Counted from the stretch's first letter, positions 11,221 to 24,071 are shown. The stretch is 64,000 nucleotides of DNA from Agelas oroides (GCA_949130485.1 OX422192.1:1490231-1554230), one strand, 5' to 3'. The notes: generated from the letters alone by a model not told the origin. Made by a program: numbers and translations.

Positions 11221-14200
11221 GTGAGTGAGGATGGAGGTGAGGAGGAGGGGAAAGAGACAGGATAACAGTGCATCCCTGTGTTAATGGAGGCATCCCTCAT
11301 GCTTCAGCACAACCTAGTCTCGTTCCCAGCCCTCCCCCATTTTTTGTTCTTTGGTTTGCACTGAGAGCACAGTAGTAACACACAGAGTGGAAGAGTGGTG
11401 AGCAACAGGCAAGGTCAGCTCATTCATCATGTGAATGAGGTCAGGTTGACACAAGGTGAACATACAGTGTAGGGGAGGAAGAGCCGAACTTCAGTAACAT
11501 ACCAGAGTTCATGGTTTGAATGCTTCACTGCTAGTCCAGACGTCTGTGTGGGCGAGACTACTCACTTTGAGCAGGGCAAAATGTGCTTTCAAGCTTACGA
11601 ATAGTACTAGTGTGTCCATATTTATATATGGGCCCCTTCCCACCACGTCCACCTTGCGTCCACTTGGCACCATTCACGTGATGAATCAACCCAGGCTTTC
11701 CAACTTTGCACCCACTCTTCCACTTCATGTGTTATTGTCAGCACAAACTAAAGAGCAGGAATTGGGGGAGGGGACAAGCCAATGAGGCTAACCATCGATA
11801 GTTAACATCAAAAGTATACCTGTTATACTGGAATTTGATGAATGAATAGAGTGATGGAGTGATAGATGGGATGGATGTATACACTGAAGTTAATGAAATC
11901 TTGCTTGATGCTGGCAATAATCCTTCCTTACATGTAAACATTGTCCCAGGACAAGGAGACACAAAGCCTAGACTATACCTGATTGGAGTACTCCTGGTGT
12001 AGCCATGGCAACCAGTCTGATGTCTCCAATCAGGCTACAGTTGGTCCAGATGGTCACATATCACTCATTTGGGTTGCCATGGTTACAATCAGTACAACTT
12101 GATCTCTTTTGTAAACTGTGGTTCCACATACGATGTTACTACATAAAGTAACCGCACCCCAAGATGCTCATAAGAGGTTAGTGCTGCAGGTTTACCTTGG
12201 CTGGAAGAATTTAGAGCTCAGTGCTATACGTAGGTAAAATGTTTGTTAGTTGGCTTTAGGAAAACAAAGTTCACTGCTACTTAGCTACAAGACCAGAAGA
12301 CAAAGCTTTAGAGATCAGGATTTTGTGCTGCAATCTTACCTGAAGTAGAAAGCCTTAGAGTTCAGAGTTTTGTGGCTTCTTAAAAAAGCTTTACCGTCAA
12401 GTAGTCCGAAGCACGTGGTAGCGTGCTCAATACACGTAGCAATGATTTTATACGTAGGTTTATTGAACGTGTGACGTCACGTAAGCGGCAAAATCGCTTT
12501 GGGAGTCGCTGTGAGGGGTGATGGTGGTGTAGCTGGTGAAGGGAGAGTTGTTGGTGTACCAAAGTTTCATTCCTGGGGTAAGTGCACCATGCCATTAACG
12601 ACTATCAACTCAGATTGGATGTCCAACGCTTCCTCTGTCCTGTGTATTATATTAGTTATTTACACGGGTCCTTTAAGTTGCATCTTGGGGTGTAACATGT
12701 GACCATCTGTATGACGATAGTCTTATCTTGATTGTGCAGTTCTCCAATGAGGCTACAGGTTTGTACAGATGGTCACAAGTCACTCTCCCCCTTCCTTACT
12801 TCAGTATGCTCTGCTTATGCCCCTCATGGTCAACATCATACAGTCCTAGTTTCATGCCTAGACCGGACCATGTATACCTCCCAGCGAGAAACAAGAAATT
12901 TATTACACAGCACTTCCTGTACAACAGTATTTGCATCTCTACCCATTTATTCTATTTTTTCTCAGTGGGTGTGTCACAAAATGTTTTGAACATTGTTAAG
13001 TTACACTAGTCTCCTAAGTGCATGCTAGCCCAAGAAATTTGGTGCACCATTTTTCTCATGAGAGGGTGGTGTCTGCGGACATGAGACTGAAACAGGCCTA
13101 CAATGTGACCGGTATAAACTGTGGGTCAATGCAGTGTACATTGATTGTGGCGTACATACACACCATGAGCTACGTCCTGAATTAGGTAATGTCATGACAT
13201 CTTGTGCTGTCGAGAGCTATACCAGATTTAGTATCTTTCCAGGACTAGATTAATGCTCTGAACCTATGGCAACTGTGACCATTTCTCCCACCAGGAGAAA
13301 CTGCATGACAGTACATGTAGTTGGGTTACTGTGCTGTCATAATGGTGAGCATAACAGAGAGTGGTCTGGTAGCCTCGTTCCCAGGCTCTCCAACTGTCCA
13401 GTTTTGATAATTGAAAAAGGGAAAGATCTGAGCTACTTTATCCTGTGAATGAAGTAGACAGAGGGAGGGAGGGGTCCCCGATTAAGAGAATGTGTTTTGT
13501 GCGCATATTTTTTGTCGTAAACAGTGAGCAATACGTTTTCCACTTCATGAGCATTTGTGACTCCAGCACTTGGACAAACACGACAAGAAAAGACCTCAAG
13601 ATTGTTTGTGGCCCCTCCCCCTCTTTCTACCTCGGTTAACATCATTCATGTTTTTGTTAAGTGATCTAAAACTGGATGGGGAAGGTCTGAGAATGAAGCC
13701 AGTGGTTTGGAGAATTGGGAATTAGCATAATGGAGCAGTTTTAGAGCACAGATTGTCAGTAGCTTGTAATAGTTATACCCCTCCTTTTAAACATCTGCAC
13801 TGTAAAAAATTGGAGGTTGATTTAACCCAGAAAAGGTCTTCTCAGTTGCAGTCTGGATTCATCTAGGTCCAGGCAGTGGCCCACCTCCTTTTGCCAGGGT
13901 TTAGGGTTACACCTCTTGTCCAGTGGAGATTTCTAGCAAACAATGAATTAGGTTGCAAGTGAAATTCATGTTTGTGCCAAAAGGGGGTGGAACTCTCACT
14001 ATATTCATGTATTGTTGGATTGACTCTGAAAAATATTCATGCACTATCAGCTAACCTTTGGGCAGTATTTATGTGCTTTTATGCAAGTATTCATGCAATA
14101 TTGGAACTTTGAGTACACAAACACTGTAACCCTACACTGAGGTAAAAGTGGGAGGTGGTATAGAGCCTGCAACTGAGGTAACCCATTTTGGGTTAAATTA

Positions 14201-14265
14201 ACCTCTAGTTTTTTCCAGTGTGTGCCCCAACACCACTGTCCCCTGGGTAGGGAATGATATGATTT

Positions 14266-14322
14266 GTTACCTGGGCAACACCACTGTAGAAGAGCAATAG
14301 TCTTATGTGTTGCCATGGTAAC
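14266..14322. repeat. Foldback with RFX X-box-like arms (unit A)
   Basis: Arms GTTACCTGGGCAAC (14266-14279) and GTTGCCATGGTAAC (14309-14322) around a ~29-nt loop. The arms match the RFX X-box pattern RYYNYY-N(1-3)-RRNRAC. The element is related to those at 40098, 29660 and 54814. Confidence 0.6.
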
Positions 14323-14811
14323 GTGTTTAGTATACCCAGCAGGGATTCCCACAGGCAGTTTAGTGGTGCACATAATTGACCCCTACATGCTCAGGTAAAT
14401 GTTTGGAGAGTAACAAAGTGTCCAGTAATTTACTATAGTATGCGTAATCTCATAGCAGTGGTACTGTACTCCACTGTACATCCCACAGGCAGTTTAGTGA
14501 CCCCTAATGTTCTCCTGTGCACATGTTCCGGCAGATTTTAGTGCTCAAAGGCCTCAAATGAAGTCCCCAGTATTTGCAAGGTTTCATTTGAGTTGGGGGC
14601 ATCCCCCCCTTGAAAGCCCATCACTACAAGTTATTGTTCTCTTCCAAAATTTCAACACAGGTAGTAAATGCTCCAGTAAGTGACAGTTCCTAACTTCTTA
14701 TGCATGCACTGTCATAAGCTGACCTTTGTAAAGCTACTCTAAACTAGTCAAAAGGGGCCTCTGATGCCACCTTATGATGCATGAAAACAAATTTTCCTGG
14801 GGAAGTATGCT

Positions 14812-15068
14812 CCCAGACCCCCTAGATATTAGCGCTTTCCTTGCCCCCTTTACTCAGTATACTCTGCTTATGCTTCCAGCCCCCCTTGATATTATCACTT
14901 TCCTTGCCCCCCTTTACTCAGTATACTCTGCTCATGCTCCCAGACCCCCTAGATATTAGCACTTTCCTTGCCCCCCTTTACTCAGTATACTCTGCTTATG
15001 CTCCCAGACCCCCTAGATATTAGCGCTTTCCTTGCCCCCCTTTACTCAGTATACTCTGCTTATGCTCC
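14812..15068. repeat. 64-bp minisatellite, about 4 copies (unit A)
   Basis: Units containing 'ccttgcccccctttactc' and 'agtatactctgcttatgct'. About eight copies at 40648-41158 in unit B. Confidence 0.93.
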
Positions 15069-15789
15069 TACCTTGAAAAGTTTCTCGTTTGCTCCAAAGC
15101 ATGTCAGTGGGACTTTTGTGCAAAACAGTAGCTTGGTCCTCTGTGGTTCTGAACCTTTATGTATATCATCTTGTATAGTCCGTAAGGTTTACTGTGGCTT
15201 TTAAAACGGTGGGTCCTTTTTCACAAATGTAAGTCTCATTGTAATATGCATAGGTGTGGGAAGCATATTCAGAGCATAGAGCCCATGCTGTGCTACACAA
15301 ACCATAATGAAAAAATATTTTCCACTGCTAGTGTGGTGGTAAATTCTTTCAAAGCACACACCTGAGAGGACTGCTCAGTTTTAAACAATTGCCGTCAATT
15401 GGGTCATGAATATGAAATTAAGGGCTGTAAGTGTAGTAGCCACAGCCGCTATGGCTACTGTGGTTCCCTCCTGTGGGAGTACGGTCTAGCTACAGCACTT
15501 GTAACAAATATTACTATTCCGAGAGCAGTCAAGGGCTAGAACTGAACATAAATAGCAACAGACAGGAAATGCCAATACAATAATTACAACAGTGACATCA
15601 TAACATCAATAACACATTATGCCGCACCTACCACCACTGATGTGATATTTGTATTGCTCCTGGGGAGGAGCCTGGGAATGAGGCTACAAACTGAACGTAA
15701 TCTGTGACATGTATCCAGAGGAGTTTGTAGAAGGTATTTGGACAAGGTGTACGTTAGCCCCACACTCACCCACCCCTCCCCTCCCCGTC

Positions 15790-15864
15790 TCTCACACACA
15801 TACACACAAATCTACACACACGCACGCACGCACGCACGCACGCACACGTAACACACACACACGT

Positions 15865-15895
<31 letters not shown>

Positions 15896-16238
15896 CACAC
15901 ACACACACACATACACACACAGACCTAAGAGATCATTTCAAGGCAGGGCCATAGCTACGGGTCAGGTTAGTCCGGTTGAAACCGGACCACTTTTTCCCTC
16001 ACTTGTGGCCTGCTTTTTGTTGCCTCATCTGCGAAGGGTGTGGCTTGCGAGGTTAGTGAACAATCAGAAAGATGCTGTACGGCACAATGGGCAAAAAGGG
16101 TGGATATTCATACATGTGAAACTCTGTCATCTGGCCTCCGAGAAGCATCGTTTTGGCCCAAAAATGGTCCCAGAAGCAATCAGTCAGAGCCTAAAATTTT
16201 CTGAGGAGAGCATGCCCCCAGATCCCGCCTGTTGTTGT

Positions 16239-16269
<31 letters not shown>

Positions 16270-16614
16270 CACACACACACACACACATACACACACAGAC
16301 CTAAGAGATCATTTCAAGGCAGGGCCGTAGCCACTGGTCAGGTTAGTCCGGTTGAAACCGGACCACTTTTTCCCTCACTTGTGGCCTGCTTTTTGTTGCC
16401 TCATCTGCGAAGGGTGTGGCTTGCGAGGTTAGTGAACAATCAGAAAGATGCTGTACGGCACAATGGGCAAAAAGGGTGGATATTCATACATGTGAAACTC
16501 TGTCATCTGGCCTCCGAGAAGCATCGTTTTGGCCCAAAAATGGTCCCAGAAGCAATCAGTCAGAGCCTAAAATTTTCTGAGGAGAGCATGCCCCCAGATC
16601 CCGCCTGTTGTTGT

Positions 16615-16645
<31 letters not shown>

Positions 16646-17000
16646 CACACACACACACACACATACACACACAGACCTAAGAGATCATTTCAAGGCAGGG
16701 CCGTAGCCACTGGTCAGGTTAGTCCGGTTGAAACCGGACCACTTTTTCCCTCACTTGTGGCCTGCTTTTTGTTGCCTCATCTGCGAAGGGTGTGGCTTGG
16801 GAGGTTAGTGAACAATCAGAAAGATGCTGTACGGCACAATGGGCAAAAAGGGTGGATATTCATACATGTGAAACTCTGTCATCTGGCCTCCGAGAAGCAT
16901 CGTTTTGGCCCAAAAATGGTCTCAGAAGCAATCAGTCAGAGCCTAAAATTTTCTGAGGAGAGCATGCCCCCAGATCCCGCCTGTTGTTGCATGTTTTACG
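15790..17000 (+). repeat. 376-bp tandem triplication with (CA)n links (unit A)
   Basis: Three near-identical units (starting near 15930, 16306 and 16682) joined by (CA)n tracts. Each begins around 'caggcagggccgtagcca'-like sequence and carries an inverted motif 'gtccggttgaaaccggac'. Unit B has a single copy at 42045-42360. The CAGGGCCGTAGC end matches, inverted, the right end of the element at 19256-19670. The open frames inside are by-products, not genes. Confidence 0.88.
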
Positions 17001-17630
17001 CACATAACCTGACCACTGATGACTACAACCCTGCAAGGTGTGGAAGGTGTGTATGTTGCAGGTGCTGAAGGAGAAATGTATGGACAGTGTCTCCAAACAA
17101 ACACAACTCAATGTTTCAACTAACACTCCTCAACTAACCTCTTCACCAAAGAATGGCAGGAAATTAGAGAGCATATTGTATGATACAGTTTGTACTTTGT
17201 ATAATTATTATTTTTGAAGTATCATTGTGTCTAATCACACATTCTTTTTTTCTATAACAATTTTGCAATAATGCAAGGGTACATAAATAGCAATTGCTAA
17301 CTTGATAATGCACCCAGATAGAAGTCCAATTAATTCAAGTGTTAAGTATTAGGAGATGTATTAAGTGCATGACATAGTATAGTTCATTTGAAAGAATGTA
17401 ATGACTGCAGCTGGCAGATGGAGGTAGCTGTTCCATATAAGCTGCAGTATGTGCAGAGAGATAGAACTTTCAGTATAGAACACCCACTTGGTGCATGCGC
17501 CTAAGTTCTGGCAGACAACAGCTGTTATACCCAGTGTAGGGTCAGTGAATTTGGAATCTGGAAATATTACGTGGAAGTGGGAGGGGCTAGGGAATAATTG
17601 TCCTCGATCTCTTGCAATTGTCGACTCGCG

Positions 17631-20600
17631 ATGGTAGACATTGAGGTGGATTCCGACTTCAATATCCACACCAGCTACCACAACGACTTCTTCCTGTTGA
17701 GAACGAGGGTGCTGGTGAACGGAGAGAACGCGACGATCACGTCCGTCAAGGAAGGAGTCTATGAGGAACCCGTCCTGAACTTTCGCCATGATGGTACCAC
17801 CATCAGCGCAAAGCTTTGGTCACTCACAAACACTCTTTCACCCGTCTTGGCTCAATATGGGGTCTACCATGTGAATACGTTTTATTACGAGCAGTCGCCT
17901 CTTTTTCATCTCGTCTTCAGCTCTGAATCCAGTTTAAGGCTGTTTCTGGTCAAGATTCCAAAGGTTAGATCTGCCATGCAGTCAGAGCTTCAGTCGGTAC
18001 TTATGAAGACCAGTCATGTCGACCAAACCGAATCCCAGTCCTTCACTGTCAAAGTCCAACCAGAACTATTTCTGGTTTCTCCCAATCGACAAGATAGAAA
18101 GGGAGCAGAACTCCATCTGGTGACCACAGAGAACTGCTCCCTCTTTGTGAGCCGCTGGAAGAACAGCAAGCTGTTTGACTTTGGATCACTGTACCAGGAG
18201 GAAGGTATGTTCATCTCTACAGTAGGATAATCTAAAATTTATTAGAGCAGCAAAATGTCCAAAGATAAAGTATATTAATTTTAGTGTGAGTTTACTCAAG
18301 TATTAGCTCCTACTGAATTCCTTTCCACATTGCATTCTTTGTGGGAAGGATAGTTACTCAACTGTAGCAACCAATACTTACTAACACAATTCATGGTGTT
18401 GTGTCCAGCTTTGGAACATTAAGATTTCATACGTACTGATGGTGGAAAGGAATTCAGTAGGAGCTACTATGGAGTAAACTCACTATCCTTTCACTAAATA
18501 TACTGCATTCTTTGTGTCGTGCAACTGTAGTAGTGAAATACTTTGCTCAAATTAAATCCAGCTAGGAAAGCAATGAGTCAAGAATATCTGCTCCACACTA
18601 ACTAATGGTACATGCAAATATCTCATAAAGACAGAAGCAAGTGAGGCTCTTGAATTGCAATAAGCTTGTGTCTGGAACTGAAGTAAGTTGATTTTTGGAA
18701 CTGCAGAAATAAAACTAAAATGCATTTTGGTAAGGCATTTTTCATTAAAATGTTTAGTAATTAAAACTAAAACTAAACTCACTACTATCTTAGTCCACTA
18801 ATTAAAAACTACAACTAAAAGTACCGATACTAACTCTTTTTAGATTTAGTAATTAAAACTTAACTAACAATTTGTGACATGTATGTACTACATGGTTAAA
18901 GGATCATTCTCACATTCCATCTACACATAAATACATGCACACATGCTCACACAGGTTCCTCCAGCTCTACAACTGGTACTACCAGTGTTCCCACTTCTAC
19001 AAAACGGAAGTCCCTGATTTCAACCCGACAACCTCCCCTTCCTGCCTTCAAGAAACCGACCTTCAATGAGGAGTGGAGGAAGAAGCGACAGGGACAAAGG
19101 GAGTTCGTGGGGAGAGAAACAGCTGCAGAAGGTGTGTGTATGTACAGTAACTGTGTGCCTTAAGTTGGCTCTGTCATGTGCAGTTGATTGATTCAAGTGA
19201 GATCAAGGTCTTGATCATGTGGTTCAAGTGCCAAGCTAACTGTGAGGGCAGAGATTGGCCAAAGCAAGTGGTCTGGCTGGTCCGGTTTTGGCCAGACCAG
19301 GTTTTACGGTCATTTTTGGAAATGTGCATGCTCAGATAATGAAATTTTTGCACTTGCGCAGCTGCACCGAGCAATAACTTGTGCTCATACCACGCCATGG
19401 CTACAGCAACTGGCAGTATCACCGACTCCACGGCACAAGATGAAAAGCCACATCATCCAGCGAACTAGAAGTTTCCCAAGCGCAAAAAGAAAGCAGTGTC
19501 CCATGCTTTCCAATCTGCTTAGTTTAGCCAGTGCCAGTGGCAATGACTTCACTTCATGGCTAAGCATGCGCTAGCACAGAACTAAAGGGTGTGACGTCAT
19601 TTAATTAATTAGGGGTGTGGCTTATCCACATCCATGGTTGGACCAGCTCCCAGGTGCTTGCTACGGCCCTGCAGAGATCAAAGGATTGTAACAAGCACAG
19701 CCATAGCCGGGTTTATTAGTTCTAGTATCAGGGTAGGCCACTGACCATGAATTTGTACTCAGCATGAACATTCTCACATGTTGCTGTTAACTTTAACCTT
19801 TATTGATCCCTGCAGCCACACCTCCGCAAATTGCATCCCAACCAACAACCCTGGAGGAAATCACTGCAGGGAAGCCTGTTACGTTCTCAATCCAAGCCAC
19901 TGGAACAGAACCGCTGAATTACCAGTGGCAGTGTTGGAAGCCTGAAGGAGAGGAGGACGAGAGTGAGGCCTGGCAGGACCTCACCTGTGATGGTGTCAAG
20001 TTTCAAGAGGTGAAAGCTGGACTGAAACTCACTGCAGTCCAGGCATGTGATGCAGGCTACTATCGGTGTGTGGTCTCCAACTCTGCTGGAAGTGAAACTT
20101 CACTGTGTGCAAACCTTGTTGTTGGTAAGCCCCAGTAATTACATAATCTTGTGAACACAAGTCACAACTTAACACTTCCTTTGCTTTCATGTAGTTGCTG
20201 ACCTATGTGACCTTATGAATGAACTGACAGAGGTGAACAACTGGATGCACTTGGGTCTCAACCTGGGGCTTAAAATACCAACACTGGAGGCCATTCAGAT
20301 CGACAAAGGTACTACTGCAGATCGTCGCACCCAGATGCTTATTGATTGGCAGAAGCGAGCTACTCCCACGTGGTCTGCTGTGCTCCAGGCATTGGTTAAG
20401 ATGGGGATGAGACATCTTGCCTCTCAGCTAGCACGGAAACATGGTTAGCTCCATGCTGATGAAAATCAACTTCGCTGTCATAATAATATTTTACTCATCT
20501 TCAGGAATCCCTGTGCCCAAGCCATCTAAGGATGAAGCTTTGGAGCAACTACGGAACCTTCCTCAACAAGAAGAGGTAAAATGGTATAACAATCACTAAC

Positions 20601-23600
20601 ACTGTCATACAATGCTTACTGTTTCATATGATCTCTAAAAGCCCACCAGATCCAAGCTACTTGCCAAAGTTCAAAACTGCAGACAGAACATCAGTAAAAT
20701 GGATGAGCAGTTAAAAGATTCCAACCAGCGGCTAAGGGAGACACAGGAAGCTAAACAGACTATTGATGACAGCATCAACCAGCTACTCAGTAGCTTTCCT
20801 AGACTCTATGAAAATGTCCAAACTGTTGCCGATGAGAAAAACAGTCTCAGGAAGGAGCTCGAATCCAAGGAACGTGAGTGTCAGTTGTTGACTGAAATGC
20901 GTGACACAATTAAAGCAAAAGACCAACAAGCTTCGGCTTACAACAAGTTGCTAGAAGAAAAGCATCAGAAAGATTTAGAATTGCTAGAAGAGAAAATCAT
21001 CAAGAAACGGAAGAAGATTAAGAAGTTGAAAGAAGAGCTACAGAGGAAGGATTCTGAGCTCCAGGCTGCCCAGCAAGAAGCCAGAACACAACAAGCAGAA
21101 CTATCAGACCTCCAAGCACAGCTGAAGAAGAAACACGATGATATGAAAAGCTTGCAGAGTAAGAATGAAAAGCTGGCCAGTTCCTGCAACTCAGCAAGGG
21201 AGCAAGTCAGTGAACTTGTCCAGCTCACGCTTACTCTTTCCTCTGATAAAGGGAAAATGGAGGTATGATTTCGCAGTTCATAGGTTGTCCTCCATGTATT
21301 ACTCACATTAATTTATTATGCAATACTCACATTTTGTCTTCATTTTGTAGCAACAACTCATGGATGCGAAAACGGAGTCAGACCTCAAATCACAACAAAT
21401 CAAAGCCTGCAATGCAAACATCAGTCACCTCAGTAAAGAGGTTGAAGCTCTATCATGTTCTCTCCAGGAGAAACAAGCCACAGTATCACAGCTTGAGAGA
21501 AAACTACAGTCACACCAGCAGGCAGCTATTACTCCGGAACAGCTGTTGGAGTTGCTCAAACTGGCACCTCAGACAGCTGAACTAGAGCGCAGGTTGCAGG
21601 AGGCAGAGTACCAGAAGCAGCAAGCAGAGTTGGAGAGGGAGATGGCTATTAAAGAGATGGAGGCCCAGAAGAAATTTCAAATGAACCTTCATGCACAACT
21701 TGGAACATGTAAGTTGTGAACAAAAATTGTTTGAACATGTGTGCTCAACTACACTACAGTTGATATATGAAGTACATTGTTGTACTCTTTTCATTGCTCT
21801 CCTCCTAGGGTTGGAGGGTTCCATTCCAGATGCTCCTGCAGCTCCAATCAATGGAGGAACCAAGAGTGGGAGTGACAAGCCTAAGGTAAGTTTAGACATA
21901 GTTACTACAGGGTACTAATTTTCTAGGACCAGAAGCTAGGTATAGCTTTCCAACTATAGCAGCTGTTTGGATTTGTAGCTACAAATTGCCAAGAAAAACT
22001 GCCAACAGACTATACGACAGCAGGGATAGATGCTAGCAATAAAATGTCAACTCTTATTTTACCACCAAAGTTACAGAGCCTCTGGTTTTTTGATGCTATA
22101 CAGATCTGGGTATTATTATTTTATCTTAAATAAGGTGCTACAGCTTTATTTATTGTGGTCAAAAAGTGTTCTGAAGAGTGCAGTAGTGATCTTGTAGTCC
22201 ACAACATTCTGTACACTATGACTGTTTACAGTAAATACAGTGAGGTTGTAATTAGTTGGGCTCCACAAAGTCTGGGTTTCAGACATATAAGGCGCAATTT
22301 TGGCAGCTGCTCACTGTGTGAATTCAAAAATTTTTTGCTTGCTGAATAGCTAGCTAGCAGTTTGTGTTTACCTAGAGTTCTCACTAGAGCTCTTACTCTT
22401 TAGACTTGTGCAGTTTATTCAGTTAGTTTTAAGTCTAGGCACTGCTAGAGAATTGTCTGAAGGCTAGTTGCTAGCCTAAAACAAGGTGAGTCAAATTTTT
22501 CAGTATGCAACCCTAGCTAGTTGGATAGCTCCATGTGCAGCTGCCAAAATTATTGTATGGTTTTCAAGAACATTTTGCTGGCATTCATACACTTAGTTTA
22601 ATAGCTGCTCTAGGAAAGTGAAAATGGAGCTAACTAAAGCTATATGGAGCTACCAACTACAATGGGAAGCTATACTGTTATTTTAGTATGATGTCACAGA
22701 AATGGTGGGCACTCCAGGACATTTACCTCTTTCAGTTGCTGCAATTCTGCCTCTTCTAGCACAAATAAATACTAGTAGCACCTGTTGCTGGACAAAAATA
22801 TGTGTACACAGCTGTTTAAAGTGCTAATACTCTTTGCCCACTAATTTCTATGATGTCATACTATTGCAACGGCTACTGCCGAGGGTGTATCAGGCTGCTG
22901 GAGGCAGCGAGAGGACATACACAATTAAATACAGCTGTGAAAGAAAGCAGAATGCTAAAAATAGTGTGAAAAAATTATTATTTTATGCCCTCTCTCTGCT
23001 ATGGCCGATACACTCTTGTTATTACATAATACATGTAACAGAAAAAGGTGTGCCGGTGCTCTGGGCATGTGCTGGTGGTTAATTTTTAATTAGCATCCAC
23101 TTTAGGACACGCTATGAAGTAATAAACTTGTTTTATATTTCAGACGCACCCCCTCAGTGAGCTAACATGGAGGAGGCTGCCAGACATGCCAAGAGAAATG
23201 GTGTGGCCACAGTCAGTAACAGTGGATACAGTTGTGTACATTGCAGACAGATACAGTCGTGTCATACTCAGATATGACCCACACAACAACCAGTGCACTG
23301 AAATACCACAATATCAATACAGGAGGTTTACCATCACAGAACTGACCCACCAACTGGTGGTGGTTGGTGGTTATGATGTGTCCACTCACAAGATGAGCAA
23401 GACTGTATCTGTCTACTGTCCATCAGAGAGGAGCTGGAAACATCCCTACCCTCCAATGAACACACCTCGTGAGTGGCCAGCTGTATCCACTTACCACCAA
23501 CGTCTGGTGGTGGCAGGTGGGTGTGATGATAGTTTGACTGACATAGCTACAGTTGAAATCCTAGATACCTCTGTCAGCCATTGTCAGTGGCTCTCTGCCG

Positions 23601-24019
23601 TACCACTCCCCGTGAGCTGTCGTCTAATGTCAGCCGCCATTACACACGGTACGTTGTACCTACTAGGAGGTACGCTGGGCAAGAAAGTACTCAGCGTGCC
23701 TCTCTCAGCCCTTACACAAACTGACAAGCCACCCGCACAGTGGCGCACACTCCCCGACGCCCCGCTGGAGTACTCTACGGCCATCGCCGTCCATGGATCT
23801 CTGTTGGCAGTGGGAGGAAGCCATGGCCGACAAAGAAGCTCAGCTATTCACGTCTACGACCAGGAGAAGAACGCGTGGAACAAGGTGGGCGACTTACCTA
23901 CTGAAAGAGAAGATTGTGCGTGCTGTCTGTTACCGAGCGGAGAGATCCTTGTTGCTGGAGGAGAAGATCGCAATGGCAACTGGACTAGCCGAATGGACGC
24001 AGCAGCTGTAAAAGACTAA
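17631..24019 (+). CDS. Ig-Death-coiled-coil-Kelch receptor-like protein, copy 2
   Basis: Nine exons with GT-AG junctions and consistent phases: 17631-18204, 18955-19131, 19816-20124, 20195-20443, 20505-20575, 20642-21262, 21351-21708, 21809-21885 and 23144-24019. Together 3312 nt, 1103 residues. The start is the first ATG (MVDIEVDSDF), with no signal peptide and no membrane segment, so the protein is probably intracellular. Residues 1-191 are an unrecognised globular domain. 192-250 are a basic Ser/Thr-rich linker. 251-353 are an I-set-like Ig domain (YQWQCW ... DAGYYRCVVSN). 354-436 are a death domain (LGLNLGL, LIDWQKR, TWSAVLQAL). About 461-790 form a long coiled coil. 813-1103 are a six-blade kelch propeller. 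Death domains recruit signalling partners, the coiled coil suggests oligomerisation, and the kelch domain is the likely ligand-binding end. Function is inferred from domains only. Confidence 0.9.
18286..18483. mobile_element. Foldback element in receptor intron 1 (copy 2)
   Basis: Imperfect inverted repeat of about 40-bp arms. The left arm begins GTGAGTTTACTC and the right arm ends GAGTAAACTCAC. The arms share 'agctcctactgaattcctt' in inverted form. MITE-like and non-coding, also present in copy 3 at 43649-43846. Confidence 0.75.
19256..19670. mobile_element. 415-bp non-autonomous element in receptor intron 2 (copy 2)
   Basis: Flanked by the 8-bp direct repeat GCAGAGAT (19248-19255 and 19671-19678). 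Imperfect terminal inverted repeats TGGCCAAAGCAAG and CTTGCTACGGCCCT. An 8-bp target duplication suggests a hAT-type element. Its right end shares CTACGGCCCTG with the repeats at 15930-17000. Confidence 0.75.
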
Positions 24020-24034
24020 CCGTTGTGTTGTAAT

Positions 24035-24071
24035 CTCGTTCCCAGGCTACCGTAGCTGGTCTGGGAACGAG
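24035..24071. repeat. Stem-loop just downstream of kelch stop (copy 2)
   Basis: Same 11-bp-arm hairpin as at 734-770, at the same distance from the TAA of the second receptor copy. Confidence 0.6.

Larger units (their letters stand above)
11221..15700. other. Gene-poor, repeat-rich spacer (unit A)
   Basis: Holds a foldback around 11985-12050, X-box hairpins near 14266, and CTCGTTCCCAG repeats near 11316 and 13374. A 40-nt exon-like segment at 14355-14394 (reads SLVVHIIDPYML, with acceptor and donor) is also present in unit B at 40187-40226. No complete gene is supported. Confidence 0.5.
1..23143. repeat. Tandem module, unit A (5' truncated by window)
   Basis: Unit A of the head-to-tail array. 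It runs from the interior of a kelch exon through a - strand IMPDH 3' segment, orphan exons and repeats, to intron 8 of the next receptor gene. It aligns with unit B over nearly its whole length. The kelch stop codons at 718 and 24019 give an offset of 23,301 bases. Length differences come from minisatellites and transposons rather than gross rearrangement. Confidence 0.85.

Noticed and set aside
14355..14394. SLVVHIIDPYML exon as a piece of Mediator subunit MED13
   Set aside because: Only a faint resemblance to a short V-D-P-F motif over a dozen residues. No neighbouring exons support it.
16381..17068. Repeated ~100-residue frame starting MACFLLPHLRRVW
   Set aside because: It sits in the 376-bp triplication with CA tails, has no splice or start context and resembles no protein. 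It reads through transposon-like sequence.
17361..17789. 142-residue - strand open frame overlapping receptor exon 1
   Set aside because: Antisense to a well-supported coding exon, with no domain and no splice context.
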